DNA of 64,000 nucleotides from Alphaproteobacteria bacterium (GTDB lineage: Bacteria; Pseudomonadota; Alphaproteobacteria; Micavibrionales; Micavibrionaceae), in contig JANQRF010000004.1 of NCBI GenBank assembly GCA_028289285.1, forward strand, positions 62,001-126,000, read 5' to 3'. This document shows positions 1-8,259 of the stretch, in pieces (position 1 is the stretch's first letter; every line of letters begins with the position of its first letter). A program made the translations under genes and the position numbers. A model generated the notes under the pieces. The model did not search any database and was not told the origin of the DNA. It saw only the letters and a program-made list of their open reading frames with translations.

Positions 1-149
1 CAATAACCGATAGGGTACCCGTCTTTTTGCAACATAAATAACCTGATGCCGGACTTGGTAAGAATATCATTTTCAATAGCCTCAAGCGTGTACTGCTCGC
101 GGTCGGGCCAGCCATAGGGGCCGCCGACTTGCTCTACCCAGTAACGCAC
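1..149 (-). CDS. GNAT-like N-acetyltransferase, N-terminal part (runs off the window)
   Basis: The minus-strand frame reads RYWVEQVGGPYGWPDR near its start and ends at the window edge in a stretch containing RLFMLQKDGYPIGY, which resembles the first strands of a GNAT acetyltransferase (acetyl-CoA-dependent N-acylation). An in-frame TGA lies at 158-156, so the only start seen is GTG at 149, 36 bases after the XRE gene that precedes it on the same strand. No strong ribosome binding site precedes that GTG and the N-terminus looks short, so the gene may be 5'-truncated or frameshifted. The substrate cannot be told from this fragment. Confidence 0.5.
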   Translation of the reverse strand, partial: MRYWVEQVGGPYGWPDREQYTLEAIENDILTKSGIRLFMLQKDGYPIGY

Positions 150-184
150 AGTCTTTCAGTAATTGAGTGTATAAAAAAACCCCA

Positions 185-829
185 TCATGCTTCTCTTGCC
201 ACATTTTCACAGGCCAGATTAATGAGGATGCGAAGGCTGTCTGCAATATCAGGTTCTTTGGTTATCTTGATGAGAATTTCAGGGTCAAAACTCATAAAGG
301 CAAACTTATCTCCGTAAACGTAAATCATTTTGCTTCTGAAAAATTCTTTGGGTACCCATTTATAAGAAGCAAAACTTTTCCCGATTAAATTCTTCTCCCC
401 TTCTTTCAGGATATTTTTTGAAACGATATTCAGCTTTTGCATACGGGCGGCGTGATTTTGATACCATTCTTCCCCCGCAGCTTTCATTAACTCAGTCGGA
501 AGACCGTTAAAAATCAGGATTTCTTTTTGGGTTTCTTTCGTCGTTTCATAGACATCATCGAAAAAAGCCCTGACTCCGTCTTCACCTTCTAGGGTTATTT
601 GGAATAGGCCCAGCGCTCTTTTAACGCCGTCATCTTCAGTAAAAACAACACCCCCATTTTCGAGAGTTCTTGAGAGTTTCTCTAGGGACGTTCTGGACGG
701 CGTACTTTTTTCTGATTCAAAATTACTGATTGTTTGTTTATTCATGCGTGCGCGTTTGGCTAACTCGGGCTGGCTCCAATTTAAAAGAGCGCGTGCCGCG
801 CGGCATTGGGATGGTGTAATGATTTTCAT
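185..829 (-). CDS. XRE-family regulator with C-terminal effector domain
   Basis: This is a 214-residue protein. Residues 1-70 form a Cro/CI-type helix-turn-helix of the subtype opening with TPSQCRAARALLNWSQPELA. The C-terminal part (about 75-210) contains FNGLPTELMKAAGEEW and FMSFDPEILIKITKEP and resembles the effector domain of TrmB-like regulators, which is an inference from pattern. A clear AAGGAG site precedes the ATG. The gene is followed in the same direction by a partial GNAT gene, so the two may form a unit. It probably acts as a cytoplasmic transcription factor; its ligand and targets are unknown. Confidence 0.75.
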   Translation of the reverse strand: MKIITPSQCRAARALLNWSQPELAKRARMNKQTISNFESEKSTPSRTSLEKLSRTLENGGVVFTEDDGVKRALGLFQITLEGEDGVRAFFDDVYETTKETQKEILIFNGLPTELMKAAGEEWYQNHAARMQKLNIVSKNILKEGEKNLIGKSFASYKWVPKEFFRSKMIYVYGDKFAFMSFDPEILIKITKEPDIADSLRILINLACENVAREA

Positions 830-844
830 GGATTTCTCCTTGAT

Positions 845-936
845 GTCATCCCGGACTTGATCCGGAATCTATAAAATTTAACAGCCTTTGTTAAAGGCTA
901 AAAAATCGTCTGGATTCCCGCTTCCGCGGGAATGAC
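845..936. repeat. Dispersed palindromic element (GTCATCCCGG...GGGAATGAC type)
   Basis: The element begins GTCATCCCGGACTTGATCCG and ends GGATTCCCGCTTCCGCGGG followed by AATGAC, giving complementary GTCAT/ATGAC ends and internal hairpins (CCGGACTTGATCCGG; CCCGCTTCCGCGGG). A related copy lies at 12548-12609. Similar elements are scattered between genes in many proteobacteria. It sits just upstream of the XRE gene. Confidence 0.8.
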
Positions 937-1195
937 AAAATTATATAGATTTTCCTGCAACAAGATATAGAAATTATATTTTTTATGCTTTCAATCATAG
1001 ATTATAAAATATTATTCTATTGATTTTAAATGATTTTTTTGCTATTTTCTCTTTATCAAAAATACAGAAATAGGTGGTAACTGAGGGCCATCCCCACACA
1101 AAAAGAGCCGCTCATGAACAACTCTCATGGGCGGTTCTTTAAAAACACTTTTATGTATTATGTAATTAAATTAGCTGTGAGAAAAGGAATACATT
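937..1195. other. AT-rich intergenic stretch upstream of the 1196 gene
   Basis: Together with the repeat at 845-936 this fills the 366-base divergent gap between the XRE gene and the unknown gene at 1196. It is strongly AT-rich (about 940-1080) and contains the hairpin at 1101-1140. No convincing coding sequence or tRNA is visible. Confidence 0.6.
1101..1140 (+). other. Strong hairpin in the leader of the 1196 gene
   Basis: AAAGAGCCGCTCATGA pairs with TCATGGGCGGTTCTTT across a seven-base loop, about 55 bases before the ATG at 1196. It resembles a terminator stem, but A-rich sequence follows instead of a clear T-run. It could end transcription entering from upstream or shape the leader mRNA. 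Confidence 0.55.
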
Positions 1196-1573
1196 ATGAA
1201 ACTACCAACGGAGACGTTTTTTGAACGTATTCGCAACCGGCTGTCCCCGGCCGAGGCGAATGATGCGATCCGCCAGCTGAAAAAAGCGGCGGGGCGGGCG
1301 GAAGTCAGCTATATGGCTGTGAAAGAGGCTTCGGAGCTACTTGACCGGATGCGGATGGAGGCGCGCAGTGCGATCCGCCATTACCGGGTCTGGCAGGCCG
1401 ATCAGACGGTGAAGCGTGTTTTGGCCGCGTCTCATGCCGATCATGGCCGGATTTTGCACGATCAGGCGCGGATCAAGGCTTCGCTCTATCTGGATGCGAT
1501 GCGCAATTACCGCGATCTGGTCCGGCTGTCCATCGCGCATTGCGAAGGTGTGAATGACAATATGAGATTTTAG
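1196..1573 (+). CDS. Hypothetical protein, Arg/Ala-rich and helical
   Basis: This is a 125-residue soluble protein with no family I recognise. It is predicted to be almost wholly helical and is rich in Arg and Ala (for example LDRMRMEARSAIRHYRVWQ), with no signal peptide or membrane segment. An AAAGGA site lies eight bases before the ATG and a strong intrinsic terminator follows at 1631-1680, which supports a real single-gene transcript. Its coding sequence is clearly more GC-rich than the region before it. Function unknown. Confidence 0.6.
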   Translation: MKLPTETFFERIRNRLSPAEANDAIRQLKKAAGRAEVSYMAVKEASELLDRMRMEARSAIRHYRVWQADQTVKRVLAASHADHGRILHDQARIKASLYLDAMRNYRDLVRLSIAHCEGVNDNMRF

Positions 1574-1630
1574 GATTTCCCCCATAGTCCCCATTTTGCC
1601 CCTGATCCCTGCCGGCCAGGGTGAGAGAGT

Positions 1631-1680
1631 CCCGGCGCGTATTTCATCCCCAAACAAAATCGCGCCGGGCTTTCTTTTTT
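1631..1680 (+). terminator. Intrinsic terminator after the 1196 gene
   Basis: CCCGGCGCG pairs with CGCGCCGGG across a 21-base loop and is followed by CTTTCTTTTTT. It lies between the convergent genes ending at 1573 and 1684 and has a T-run only in the plus direction. Confidence 0.85.
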
Positions 1681-1683
1681 ATT

Positions 1684-2193
1684 TCAACGGAAAGTAGATG
1701 GGCACAGGGTTTCGGCAATTTCCGGCTGACCGTTTGTCCGGCGGATACTATTTGCGTATATGCGGAGATGCTCCATGAGCGGCAGTTGACCGCTTTTACG
1801 ACTGGTCCCGTTGCTGTAATAAGCTTGATGTGCGATGTCGGGTTCATGCATATTGGGTTGTTCTGTGATAACAAGCATAAGTTTCTGGTTTTGCTGCTCA
1901 ATTTCATGCAAAAGCGTGCTTTTTGGGATAAATTTTAGATCTTCCAGAGGAAATAAGTCAGAAAAATTCGTTCTTTTTGTCACTGTCTCGTTGGCCTGTT
2001 CCAGTGTTTTTTCTGAAAAAAACCAGATTTCAATACGCAGATTCGCGAGCTCTTTTAAAAGATAGGCAAACTGCATCAAGTCCCCGCTTGCTGTTGTGAC
2101 ATCCATAAGTTCCACATAAATGCCGGGCCGTATATCTTTGGCTACCTTTGAGGCTGTTCTTTCTCCGCGCGCAAATGGAAGTATGTTCGACAT
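1684..2193 (-). CDS. Hypothetical protein
   Basis: This is a 169-residue soluble protein of unknown function. It starts MSNILPFARGERTASKVAKD and has alternating hydrophobic strands (IRIEIWFFSE, KLMLVITEQP), suggesting a small alpha/beta fold. I see no signal peptide, Cys cluster or known motif. It is divergent from mnmE, with about 55 bases between the starts, and convergent with the gene at 1196. The ribosome binding site is weak, so the start is tentative. Confidence 0.6.
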   Translation of the reverse strand: MSNILPFARGERTASKVAKDIRPGIYVELMDVTTASGDLMQFAYLLKELANLRIEIWFFSEKTLEQANETVTKRTNFSDLFPLEDLKFIPKSTLLHEIEQQNQKLMLVITEQPNMHEPDIAHQAYYSNGTSRKSGQLPLMEHLRIYANSIRRTNGQPEIAETLCPSTFR

Positions 2194-2248
2194 AGCTTTA
2201 TGAGGAGTTATCCTTGTTTTTTATGGTATCTGCATGCATATAGGCGCT

Positions 2249-3742
2249 ATGGAAGCAAAAGTCGAGACTATTTATGCGCTTTCTTCTGCGCCCGGGAAAG
2301 CCGGGGTGGCGGTGGTGCGCGTGTCCGGCCCGGGGGCGTTTGGTTCCCTTTTTGCGCTCACGCGGGGCAAGGCCGACACAACCCCTAACTATGCTGCGCT
2401 GCACAATATTTATGCGGCAATGGGCAAGAGGCACGCCGCCGCCCACCCTGCCGGAGAAGAGGTTGCCTCTCCCCCCGAAATTACATTATATAAAAACAAT
2501 ATGACTAATGTTCCACGTGGAACATTATCCACAGATGCTCAGGATAAGAGCGGGGATGAGATCATCGACTCCGCACTGGTTCTTACTTTTCAGGCCCCGC
2601 GCAGTTTCACCGGGGAGGATGTGGTGGAGTATCACTGTCACGGCGCTCCCGCCGTGGTGCAGGCTCTACTGGATGTGTTATCCGGCCAGCCCGGTCACCG
2701 TCTGGCCGCGCCGGGGGAGTTCACCCGCCGGGCCTTTGAAAACGGCAAGATGGACCTCACCGAAGCTGAAGCGGTCGCCGATCTCATTGATGCCGAAACG
2801 GAGCTGCAGCGCCTTCAGGCGCTGGATCAGATGGGCGGCTCGTTGTCTGCTCTTTATATGAGATGGGCGGAAGAACTGAAGAAGGCGCTGGCCTATATCG
2901 AAGCCGTGATCGACTTTCCGGATGAAGATGTGCCCGATGACCAGATCGCTGAAGTCCGTCCGGCGCTGGAGGCTGTTTCACGTGAAATCGGCGCGCACCT
3001 GTCTGATAACCGCCGGGGAGAGCGTTTAAGAAACGGTGTGCAGGTCGCCGTTATCGGCGCGCCGAATGCGGGTAAATCCTCGCTGGTCAATGCGCTCGCT
3101 GCGCGGGATGTAGCGATTGTTTCCGACATGGCCGGGACCACCCGCGATGTCATCGAGGTTCATCTGGATATTGCCGGATACCCTGTGATTCTAGCCGATA
3201 CGGCGGGTTTGCGCCCCGACCAGCTAACGGGTGAGAATGCCCATGACACCATTGAATCCGAGGGAATCCGCCGGGCGCTGGACCGCGCTCAAAACGCCGA
3301 CATCAAGATCCTGATGTTCGATTCTAACGCCCCGGATATCGACCCTCATACGAAGGATCTGATTGATGAAAACAGCCTCATTATCTTCAACAAATCTGAT
3401 GAGGCCAGCCCGCCTGACTTTGAGGGTGAGGTGATTTCTCTGTCTGTTTCGACTGGCGAAGGGCTGGATGATCTTTTGACGGCCCTGGCCGAAAAGCTTG
3501 AAAAGGCCTTTCATGTTCCACGTGGAACGCCGTCCCTCACCCGCCAGCGGCACCGCCAGAATGTGGAAGAGTCGCGGGATCATCTCGCCGCTGCTCTGGC
3601 AGGCATGAACTCCGGCGCCCTGCCTGAACTGATTGCGGAAGATCTCCGCCTGGCCGTCCGCGCGCTGGGCCGCATCACCGGCCGCGTCGATGTTGAAGAT
3701 CTGCTCGATGTGATCTTCAAGGATTTCTGTATCGGGAAATAG
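2249..3742 (+). CDS. mnmE: tRNA modification GTPase MnmE
   Basis: MnmE works with MnmG to install the cmnm5/nm5 group on uridine 34 of tRNAs. Visible parts are the N-terminal tetrahydrofolate-binding domain (ALSSAPGKAGVAVVRVSGPG, then SFTGEDVVEYHCHG), the G1 loop GAPNAGKSS near residue 270, DTAG near 317, NKSD near 381 and the C-terminal FCIGK with its essential Cys. The N-domain carries an extra loop of about 50 residues absent from the Escherichia coli protein; its DNA holds a parS-like site and a DnaA box. I chose the ATG at 2249 because AGG lies just upstream; an in-frame ATG exists at 2234. mnmG follows at 47 bases. Confidence 0.95.
   Translation: MEAKVETIYALSSAPGKAGVAVVRVSGPGAFGSLFALTRGKADTTPNYAALHNIYAAMGKRHAAAHPAGEEVASPPEITLYKNNMTNVPRGTLSTDAQDKSGDEIIDSALVLTFQAPRSFTGEDVVEYHCHGAPAVVQALLDVLSGQPGHRLAAPGEFTRRAFENGKMDLTEAEAVADLIDAETELQRLQALDQMGGSLSALYMRWAEELKKALAYIEAVIDFPDEDVPDDQIAEVRPALEAVSREIGAHLSDNRRGERLRNGVQVAVIGAPNAGKSSLVNALAARDVAIVSDMAGTTRDVIEVHLDIAGYPVILADTAGLRPDQLTGENAHDTIESEGIRRALDRAQNADIKILMFDSNAPDIDPHTKDLIDENSLIIFNKSDEASPPDFEGEVISLSVSTGEGLDDLLTALAEKLEKAFHVPRGTPSLTRQRHRQNVEESRDHLAAALAGMNSGALPELIAEDLRLAVRALGRITGRVDVEDLLDVIFKDFCIGK
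2509..2524. promoter_or_regulatory. parS-like ParB site 1 (inside mnmE)
   Basis: The 16-mer TGTTCCACGTGGAACA is a perfect palindrome and matches the bacterial parS pattern (TGTTNCACGTGNAACA). It is read in frame as VPRGT within the extra loop of MnmE. parA and parB lie about 6 kb downstream. Confidence 0.85.
2525..2533 (+). promoter_or_regulatory. Perfect DnaA box abutting parS site 1
   Basis: TTATCCACA, the consensus DnaA 9-mer, starts on the base after the parS palindrome, within the extra MnmE loop. A single 9-mer can occur by chance; its position beside parS is what makes it notable. No cluster of boxes marking a full origin was seen. Confidence 0.45.
2974..2989. promoter_or_regulatory. 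parS variant (TTTCACGTGAAA core) inside mnmE
   Basis: TGTTTCACGTGAAATC matches the classical TGTTTCACGTGAAACA at 14 of 16 positions, with the inner 12-base palindrome intact. It lies in mnmE without an obvious loop insertion. Confidence 0.6.
3514..3529. promoter_or_regulatory. parS-like ParB site (inside mnmE, 3' part)
   Basis: TGTTCCACGTGGAACG differs from site 1 only in the last base. It is read in frame as VPRGT in a loop of the MnmE C-terminal helical domain (FHVPRGTPS). Confidence 0.8.
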
Positions 3743-3789
3743 CCGAATCTTCTGGCATTTCGGGTCTGACTTATACTATATAAGTCCAC

Positions 3790-5706
3790 ATGAAAAACAC
3801 CTATGACGTCATTGTGATCGGGGGCGGGCACGCGGGCTGTGAGGCCGCGGCGGCGGCGGCGCGTATGGGCGCAGCGACGGCCTTGCTCACCCATAAAAAA
3901 GAGACGATCGGCGTCATGTCCTGCAACCCCGCAATCGGTGGTCTGGGCAAGGGGCATCTCGTACGGGAGATCGATGCGCTGGACGGGATCATGGCACGCG
4001 TCACCGATCAGGCCGGGATCCAGTTCCGGATGCTCAATGCCTCCAAAGGCCCGGCCGTGCGCGGACCCCGGACACAGGCTGACCGGAAACTCTATCGCGA
4101 AGGCATGCAGGCCCTTTTAAATGACTACCCAAACCTCACCATTTTAGAGGGCGGCGCCGAAGACCTGATTATCAAGGATGGGCGCTGTGCAGGGGTTGTG
4201 ACAGGCACTGGCGAAGAGCTGCTTGCGGGCTCTGTCATTATCACGACGGGGACGTTTCTACGTGGAATAATTCATCGCGGCGAAGAGCAAATCTCCGCCG
4301 GCCGGGTGGGTGAAAAGCCGGCCATTGGCCTAGCCGTAGCCCTTGAAAAACTTGGGCTTCCGATGGGGCGCCTCAAAACCGGGACCCCTGCCCGGCTCGA
4401 TGGCCGCACGATTGACTGGAAGGTTTTAGAGGTTCAGAAAGCCGATGAAAAGCCTGTGCCGTTTTCCTACATGACCGACAAAATCACTGTCCCTCAGATC
4501 GAGTGCGGGATTACTTATACCAGCGAAAAGACCCATGAGATTATCAAGGCCAACCTCCATCGCGCGCCGATGTATTCCGGCCAGATTGATGGCGAAGGCC
4601 CACGCTATTGCCCCTCCATCGAGGATAAGGTTGTGCGCTTTGCCGATAAGCCGCGTCATCAGATTTTCCTGGAGCCGGAAGGGCTGGACGACCCGACCAT
4701 CTACCCGAACGGGATATCGAATGCCCTGCCGATTGAGGTTCAGGCGGAGATGCTCAAAACCATTCCGGGGCTGGAAAAGGCTGAGGTGATGGAATGGGCC
4801 TATGCGATTGAATATGACTATGTCGATCCGCGCAGCCTGAAAGCGACTCTGGAAGTCAAAGCCCTGCCGGGCCTGTATCTGGCCGGGCAGATTAATGGTA
4901 CGACGGGCTATGAAGAAGCCGCTGCGCAGGGCCTGATGGCAGGCATTAATGCGGCTCTGGCCGCTTCTGTGGAAAATGTTCCACGTGGAACATTCAGTGG
5001 AGAAACCGGGGATAATCCTATGGATCATGGGGGGAAAACCTTCGTGCTGGACCGGGCAGAGGCCTATATCGGGGTGCTGATCGATGACCTGATTTCCCGC
5101 GGCGCGCCGGAGCCCTACCGCATGTTCACCAGCCGGGCGGAATACCGCCTCAAACTCCGCGCCGATAATGCCGACCAGCGCCTGACCGGCCGGGGGATTG
5201 AGATTGGCTGTGTTGGATCAGACAGACAGGCTGTCTGGGCGGAGAAGAAAGCGGCTTTGGAGCAGGCGAAATCACTCCTGACGGATCAGCTGCGGGCGAC
5301 GCCGAATGAACTTGAAAAACAGGGCGTGCAGGTCAATAAAGACGGCCGCCGCCGGAGCGCATTCGACCTGCTCCGCTATCCGAATATCACATGGGACAGC
5401 CTTGCGCGCCTCTGGCCGGAGATGAACACGATCCGCCCTGATGTCCGCGAGCAGATGGAAATCGATGCGGGGTATGCGGGGTACATGGAACGCCAGGAAG
5501 CCGATATTCTGGCCTTCCGAAAAGATGAAGCGCTGGCCCTTCCAGCCGACCTGGATTATGGCGCGGTGGGGAGCCTGTCCAATGAAGTGCGGCAAAAACT
5601 GGAAACGGCCCGCCCGGAAACACTCGGCGCAGCAGCCCGGATTCCTGGGGTCACGCCAGCCGCGGTGACAGCGCTCTTGCGGTTTGTAAAGCGGAAGGCA
5701 GCCTAG
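3790..5706 (+). CDS. mnmG: tRNA uridine-5-carboxymethylaminomethyl synthesis enzyme MnmG
   Basis: MnmG is the FAD-dependent partner of MnmE in wobble uridine modification. The 638-residue protein shows the dinucleotide-binding motif [11 protein letters not shown] at about residues 10-20, the family signature [20 protein letters not shown] and the conserved [14 protein letters not shown] short extra loop with [10 protein letters not shown] precedes that conserved block and is encoded by a parS-like site. The upstream gap of 47 bases includes a TATACT/TATATAAG stretch that could be a promoter. The TAG stop lies inside the terminal repeat of a dispersed palindrome (5703-5809). Confidence 0.96.
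   Translation: MKNTYDVIVIGGGHAGCEAAAAAARMGAATALLTHKKETIGVMSCNPAIGGLGKGHLVREIDALDGIMARVTDQAGIQFRMLNASKGPAVRGPRTQADRKLYREGMQALLNDYPNLTILEGGAEDLIIKDGRCAGVVTGTGEELLAGSVIITTGTFLRGIIHRGEEQISAGRVGEKPAIGLAVALEKLGLPMGRLKTGTPARLDGRTIDWKVLEVQKADEKPVPFSYMTDKITVPQIECGITYTSEKTHEIIKANLHRAPMYSGQIDGEGPRYCPSIEDKVVRFADKPRHQIFLEPEGLDDPTIYPNGISNALPIEVQAEMLKTIPGLEKAEVMEWAYAIEYDYVDPRSLKATLEVKALPGLYLAGQINGTTGYEEAAAQGLMAGINAALAASVENVPRGTFSGETGDNPMDHGGKTFVLDRAEAYIGVLIDDLISRGAPEPYRMFTSRAEYRLKLRADNADQRLTGRGIEIGCVGSDRQAVWAEKKAALEQAKSLLTDQLRATPNELEKQGVQVNKDGRRRSAFDLLRYPNITWDSLARLWPEMNTIRPDVREQMEIDAGYAGYMERQEADILAFRKDEALALPADLDYGAVGSLSNEVRQKLETARPETLGAAARIPGVTPAAVTALLRFVKRKAA
4977..4992. promoter_or_regulatory. parS-like ParB site (inside mnmG)
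   Basis: This is a perfect copy of TGTTCCACGTGGAACA, in the same reading frame as the mnmE sites (VPRGT), within a loop that MnmG homologues such as that of Escherichia coli lack. Confidence 0.85.
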
Positions 5707-5809
5707 AGCTTCTATCATTTTATTTGGTCTGCGTTGCTGCGTCGCTCGTGTATTTATTTATACACGTCGCTCCTTGCGCCTGACCCAAATAAAATGCTAT
5801 TTGCTCTAG
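5703..5809. repeat. Dispersed palindrome, copy A (after mnmG)
   Basis: The 107-base element has perfect ends CTAGAGC/GCTCTAG, then ATTTTATTTGGG-like arms, a GCGTTGCTGCGTCGCTCGTG arm and a CGTGTA/TACACG inner stem, followed by CTTGCGCCTGACCC. The TAG in the left end is the mnmG stop codon. Related copies are at 42757-42863, 56904-57025 and, diverged, near 31383-31470. Confidence 0.85.
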
Positions 5810-5843
5810 TGATTTTATGATTTTACAAAAGTTTTACACAAAA

Positions 5844-5859
5844 TGTTCCACGTGGAACA
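5844..5859. promoter_or_regulatory. parS-like ParB site (intergenic, before the Nudix gene)
   Basis: This is a perfect TGTTCCACGTGGAACA between mnmG and the Nudix gene. It lies upstream of the preferred start at 5889 and argues against the longer open frame starting at 5817, which would translate it as CSTWN. Confidence 0.85.
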
Positions 5860-5888
5860 TTATACATAATAAAATAAGGTTAGAAGAG

Positions 5889-6362
5889 ATGGATGCCTCT
5901 TTAAAGCTCGTTTCGGCTGAAGATATGGAGCGTAAGTCCTTTAAACAGCATCTTACTGATGCTGTTATCCTTACCCATGATCATCAGCTGCTTTTGCAAC
6001 AAAGGCCTGAAAACTGGGGAAAACATGCCGGTGTACTTAATATATTTGGCGGGCATGTAGAGCAAAATGAAACGGTTCTTGAGGGGTTGGCCAGGGAACT
6101 GCACGAAGAGTTAGGGGCTATTGTCAGACCGGAAGAGGTGCTTTTTATAGGCGCGCTCACGGAAGATTGGACCGATCATGCAGAATGCGTTCACATCCAC
6201 TTTTGGCATGATAAAAATCAAACAATTACAGGATGTTACGAAGCGGAGGCCCACTATTACAAGACTGTCGAAGAGGCATTACAGCATCCTAAAATAATGC
6301 CTTATGCTGCCTGGGCTTTGCAGGAATGTGTACGCCTGAGGCTGCTCCACCCAGAACATTAA
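5889..6362 (+). CDS. Nudix hydrolase
   Basis: This 157-residue protein contains a complete Nudix box, GX5EX7REUXEEXGU: Gly55, Glu61, Arg69-Glu70, Glu73-Glu74 and Gly76 (GGHVEQNETVLEGLARELHE). Such enzymes hydrolyse nucleoside diphosphates linked to another moiety, using Mg2+ held by the box glutamates. Preceding residues QQRPENWGKHAGVLNIFGG fit the NTP-pyrophosphohydrolase-like group; the exact substrate is unknown. The start at 5889 has an AGAAGAG site; the frame is open back to 5817 through a parS site. It interrupts the usual mnmG-rsmG adjacency. Confidence 0.85.
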   Translation: MDASLKLVSAEDMERKSFKQHLTDAVILTHDHQLLLQQRPENWGKHAGVLNIFGGHVEQNETVLEGLARELHEELGAIVRPEEVLFIGALTEDWTDHAECVHIHFWHDKNQTITGCYEAEAHYYKTVEEALQHPKIMPYAAWALQECVRLRLLHPEH

Positions 6363-6454
6363 ACACATCTTCAATCCAGAGATTGATTGACTAATACGCA
6401 AAAATAAAGATATGTAAACAATTATAACATCAAAAGAAATGAGATCAAATCAAT

Positions 6455-6964
6455 ATGCGTCTGTTTAAAACAGAAGATATGCTACGAGATGCTTTTTCTT
6501 TGTACGCACAAATTGAGACGCTGGAAGGATCAGATGATCCGGATACTCAGACAAAAATAATACAGCTTTACGAAGAATTAGCAGAAAAATATCCAGAACT
6601 GGCCGCTATAGAACTGCTTCAAAGACAGCGGCTGACATCTCTAAAGCAACCTAAAATAGCTTTTTGTGATAGCGGTCTGGATTGGAAAGCTTATGTATTA
6701 CAGGAGTTTTCAGAGGCTATAGAAGCAGGATTTTTGCCTGTTGATCAGATCGAAGATCCTGACTTACGTAAAATTATTTCCTCAGAAATATCCCGCGGCA
6801 CGCTGCCCCCTGAATTAGAGGGTATCTGCCAAACAAAGCAACAGATGCTCGATGCCCGCAGAGAGGCAATTGCCCGCATTGCCGCTTTTGAAAATGGAAT
6901 TTATACAAGAGATTACGCTCGGTTTGCACGAGGCCTTGTCTCACAAAGACGTCCCGATCAATAA
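6455..6964 (+). CDS. Hypothetical protein
   Basis: This is a 169-residue acidic helical protein that I do not recognise. Its N-terminal half (SLYAQIETLEGSDDPDTQTK, then IIQLYEELAEKYPELAAIEL) looks like short helical repeats, and the C-terminus is basic. It has no signal peptide. The gene is more AT-rich than the neighbouring mnmG and rsmG and, with the Nudix gene, sits between two genes usually adjacent in alphaproteobacteria. That suggests later acquisition. Confidence 0.65.
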   Translation: MRLFKTEDMLRDAFSLYAQIETLEGSDDPDTQTKIIQLYEELAEKYPELAAIELLQRQRLTSLKQPKIAFCDSGLDWKAYVLQEFSEAIEAGFLPVDQIEDPDLRKIISSEISRGTLPPELEGICQTKQQMLDARREAIARIAAFENGIYTRDYARFARGLVSQRRPDQ

Positions 6965-6994
6965 GCTATCTAATTTCAGACCACAAAAGAAGCA

Positions 6995-7564
6995 ATGCAC
7001 CAAAAACTGAAACTTTATGAACAGATGCTGCGGGGTTGGCAGGGGCGGATGAACCTGGTGTCAAAGAGCACGCTGGAGACTGCCTGGGAACGGCATTTCG
7101 AGGATTCGCTGCAACTTTTACCATTGCTGCAGCGCACAAAAACACTCTATGATCTGGGCAGCGGGGCGGGCTTTCCGGGCCTTGTGATCGGCATTTGCCG
7201 CCCGGAGATTAAGGTGCATCTTATTGAATCTATTAGCAAAAAATGCAGTTTTCTGGAAGCTGTGGCCGAGGCTTGTAAGGCGGATAATGTGACTGTGCAT
7301 AATGACCGCGTTGAAAATCTGAAGCTGGAGGCCCCGGATGTGATCACGGCGCGGGCGGTGACGGCTCTGGACGGGCTTTTAGGATATTGCGCGCCGTTTG
7401 CTAAGGAAAATCCGGATCTGACCATGATTTTCCCCAAGGGCCGCAAAGCGGAGGAAGAGATCACGCAGGCACGTACGGCTTGGGATTTTGATTTGGAAAA
7501 AGTCCCCAGCCAGACGGATCCCGAGGGTGTGATATTGGTTATAAAGAATTTGAGAAAATCATGA
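6995..7564 (+). CDS. rsmG: 16S rRNA (guanine-N7) methyltransferase RsmG
   Basis: RsmG (GidB) methylates N7 of G527 (E. coli numbering) in 16S rRNA using S-adenosylmethionine. The 189-residue protein has the family's NLVSKSTLETAWERHFEDSL, the SAM-binding motif LYDLGSGAGFPGLVIGI near residues 50-67 and the conserved ITARAVTALDGLL. AGAAG precedes the ATG closely. The stop codon overlaps the next gene's start (ATGA), implying translational coupling. It belongs to the mnmE-mnmG-rsmG-parA-parB order. Confidence 0.94.
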   Translation: MHQKLKLYEQMLRGWQGRMNLVSKSTLETAWERHFEDSLQLLPLLQRTKTLYDLGSGAGFPGLVIGICRPEIKVHLIESISKKCSFLEAVAEACKADNVTVHNDRVENLKLEAPDVITARAVTALDGLLGYCAPFAKENPDLTMIFPKGRKAEEEITQARTAWDFDLEKVPSQTDPEGVILVIKNLRKS

Positions 7565-8097
7565 GGAATGAAACAGAGATGTCTATGCTTATAATCTTTA
7601 GCGGATTGCCGGGGTCAGGGAAATCAAGCGTTTCCCGGCATCTTGCCAAGCGGTTGGGGGCTTTCTATTTGCGGATAGATAGTATTGAAACAGCACTAAA
7701 AAATTCAACTCTCAAGGTAGAGCAAGCTGAAGATGCAGGCTATCTGGCGGCTTATGATATTGCTAAAGATAATCTTGCGCTTGGTTATACGGTCATCGCG
7801 GATAACGTCAATCCTGTCGAAATTTCCAGAGAAGGGTGGCGAAATGTGGCGATTAAACAGGACAAAACATTTTTGGAAATTGAAATAATCTGCTCTGATC
7901 AAAAAGAGCATAGGCGCAGACTGGAAGCCAGAAATGCGGATAGGCATGATGCGACGCCCATTGTAACGTGGGAGCAAGTGATGCAGCGTGAATATGATGA
8001 TTGGGATAGGCCCGTCCTAAGACTGGATACATCTGAATTAACCATTGAAGAATGTGTTGAAAGGATTTGTACGCAATTAAAGCGTACAGATGTGTGA
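7561..8097 (+). CDS. P-loop kinase-like ATPase
   Basis: This 178-residue protein has a Walker A loop GLPGSGKSS at about residues 15-23, a likely Walker B/acceptor region (YTVIADNVNPVEISREGW) and an Arg-rich lid (KEHRRRLEARNADRHD). This is the layout of small kinases of the AAA_33/adenylylsulfate kinase-like group that phosphorylate small molecules. The substrate is unknown. It overlaps the rsmG stop by four bases; an alternative ATG at 7579 would start closer to the first strand. It separates rsmG from parA. Confidence 0.8.
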   Translation: MRNETEMSMLIIFSGLPGSGKSSVSRHLAKRLGAFYLRIDSIETALKNSTLKVEQAEDAGYLAAYDIAKDNLALGYTVIADNVNPVEISREGWRNVAIKQDKTFLEIEIICSDQKEHRRRLEARNADRHDATPIVTWEQVMQREYDDWDRPVLRLDTSELTIEECVERICTQLKRTDV

Positions 8098-8259
8098 AGT
8101 CCTTTTGAGTGTGGGATAAAGCTCAAAATGAGAGAATGTGCATAAGGATGTTGTCAGATAAGGGTTTTTCTTGACTTCCGGGGCACTAAAAAGGCATAGT
8201 CCTGCAAGCTTTTCAAACATTTATAACCTAACTTTATAGAGGGGACAGGATAAAAATCC
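8098..8259. other. Leader region of parA
   Basis: This 162-base gap probably holds the parAB promoter. One candidate is TTGACT near 8172 with CATAGT about 18 bases downstream, which is only a moderate match. No parS copy and no hairpin terminator were seen here. Confidence 0.35.

Noticed and set aside
4254..4269. CGTGGAATA-type parS fragment in mnmG
   Set aside because: Only 12 of 16 positions match.
4426..5028. 200-codon minus-strand frame opposite mnmG
   Set aside because: Antisense shadow of a conserved gene; no ribosome binding site or family.
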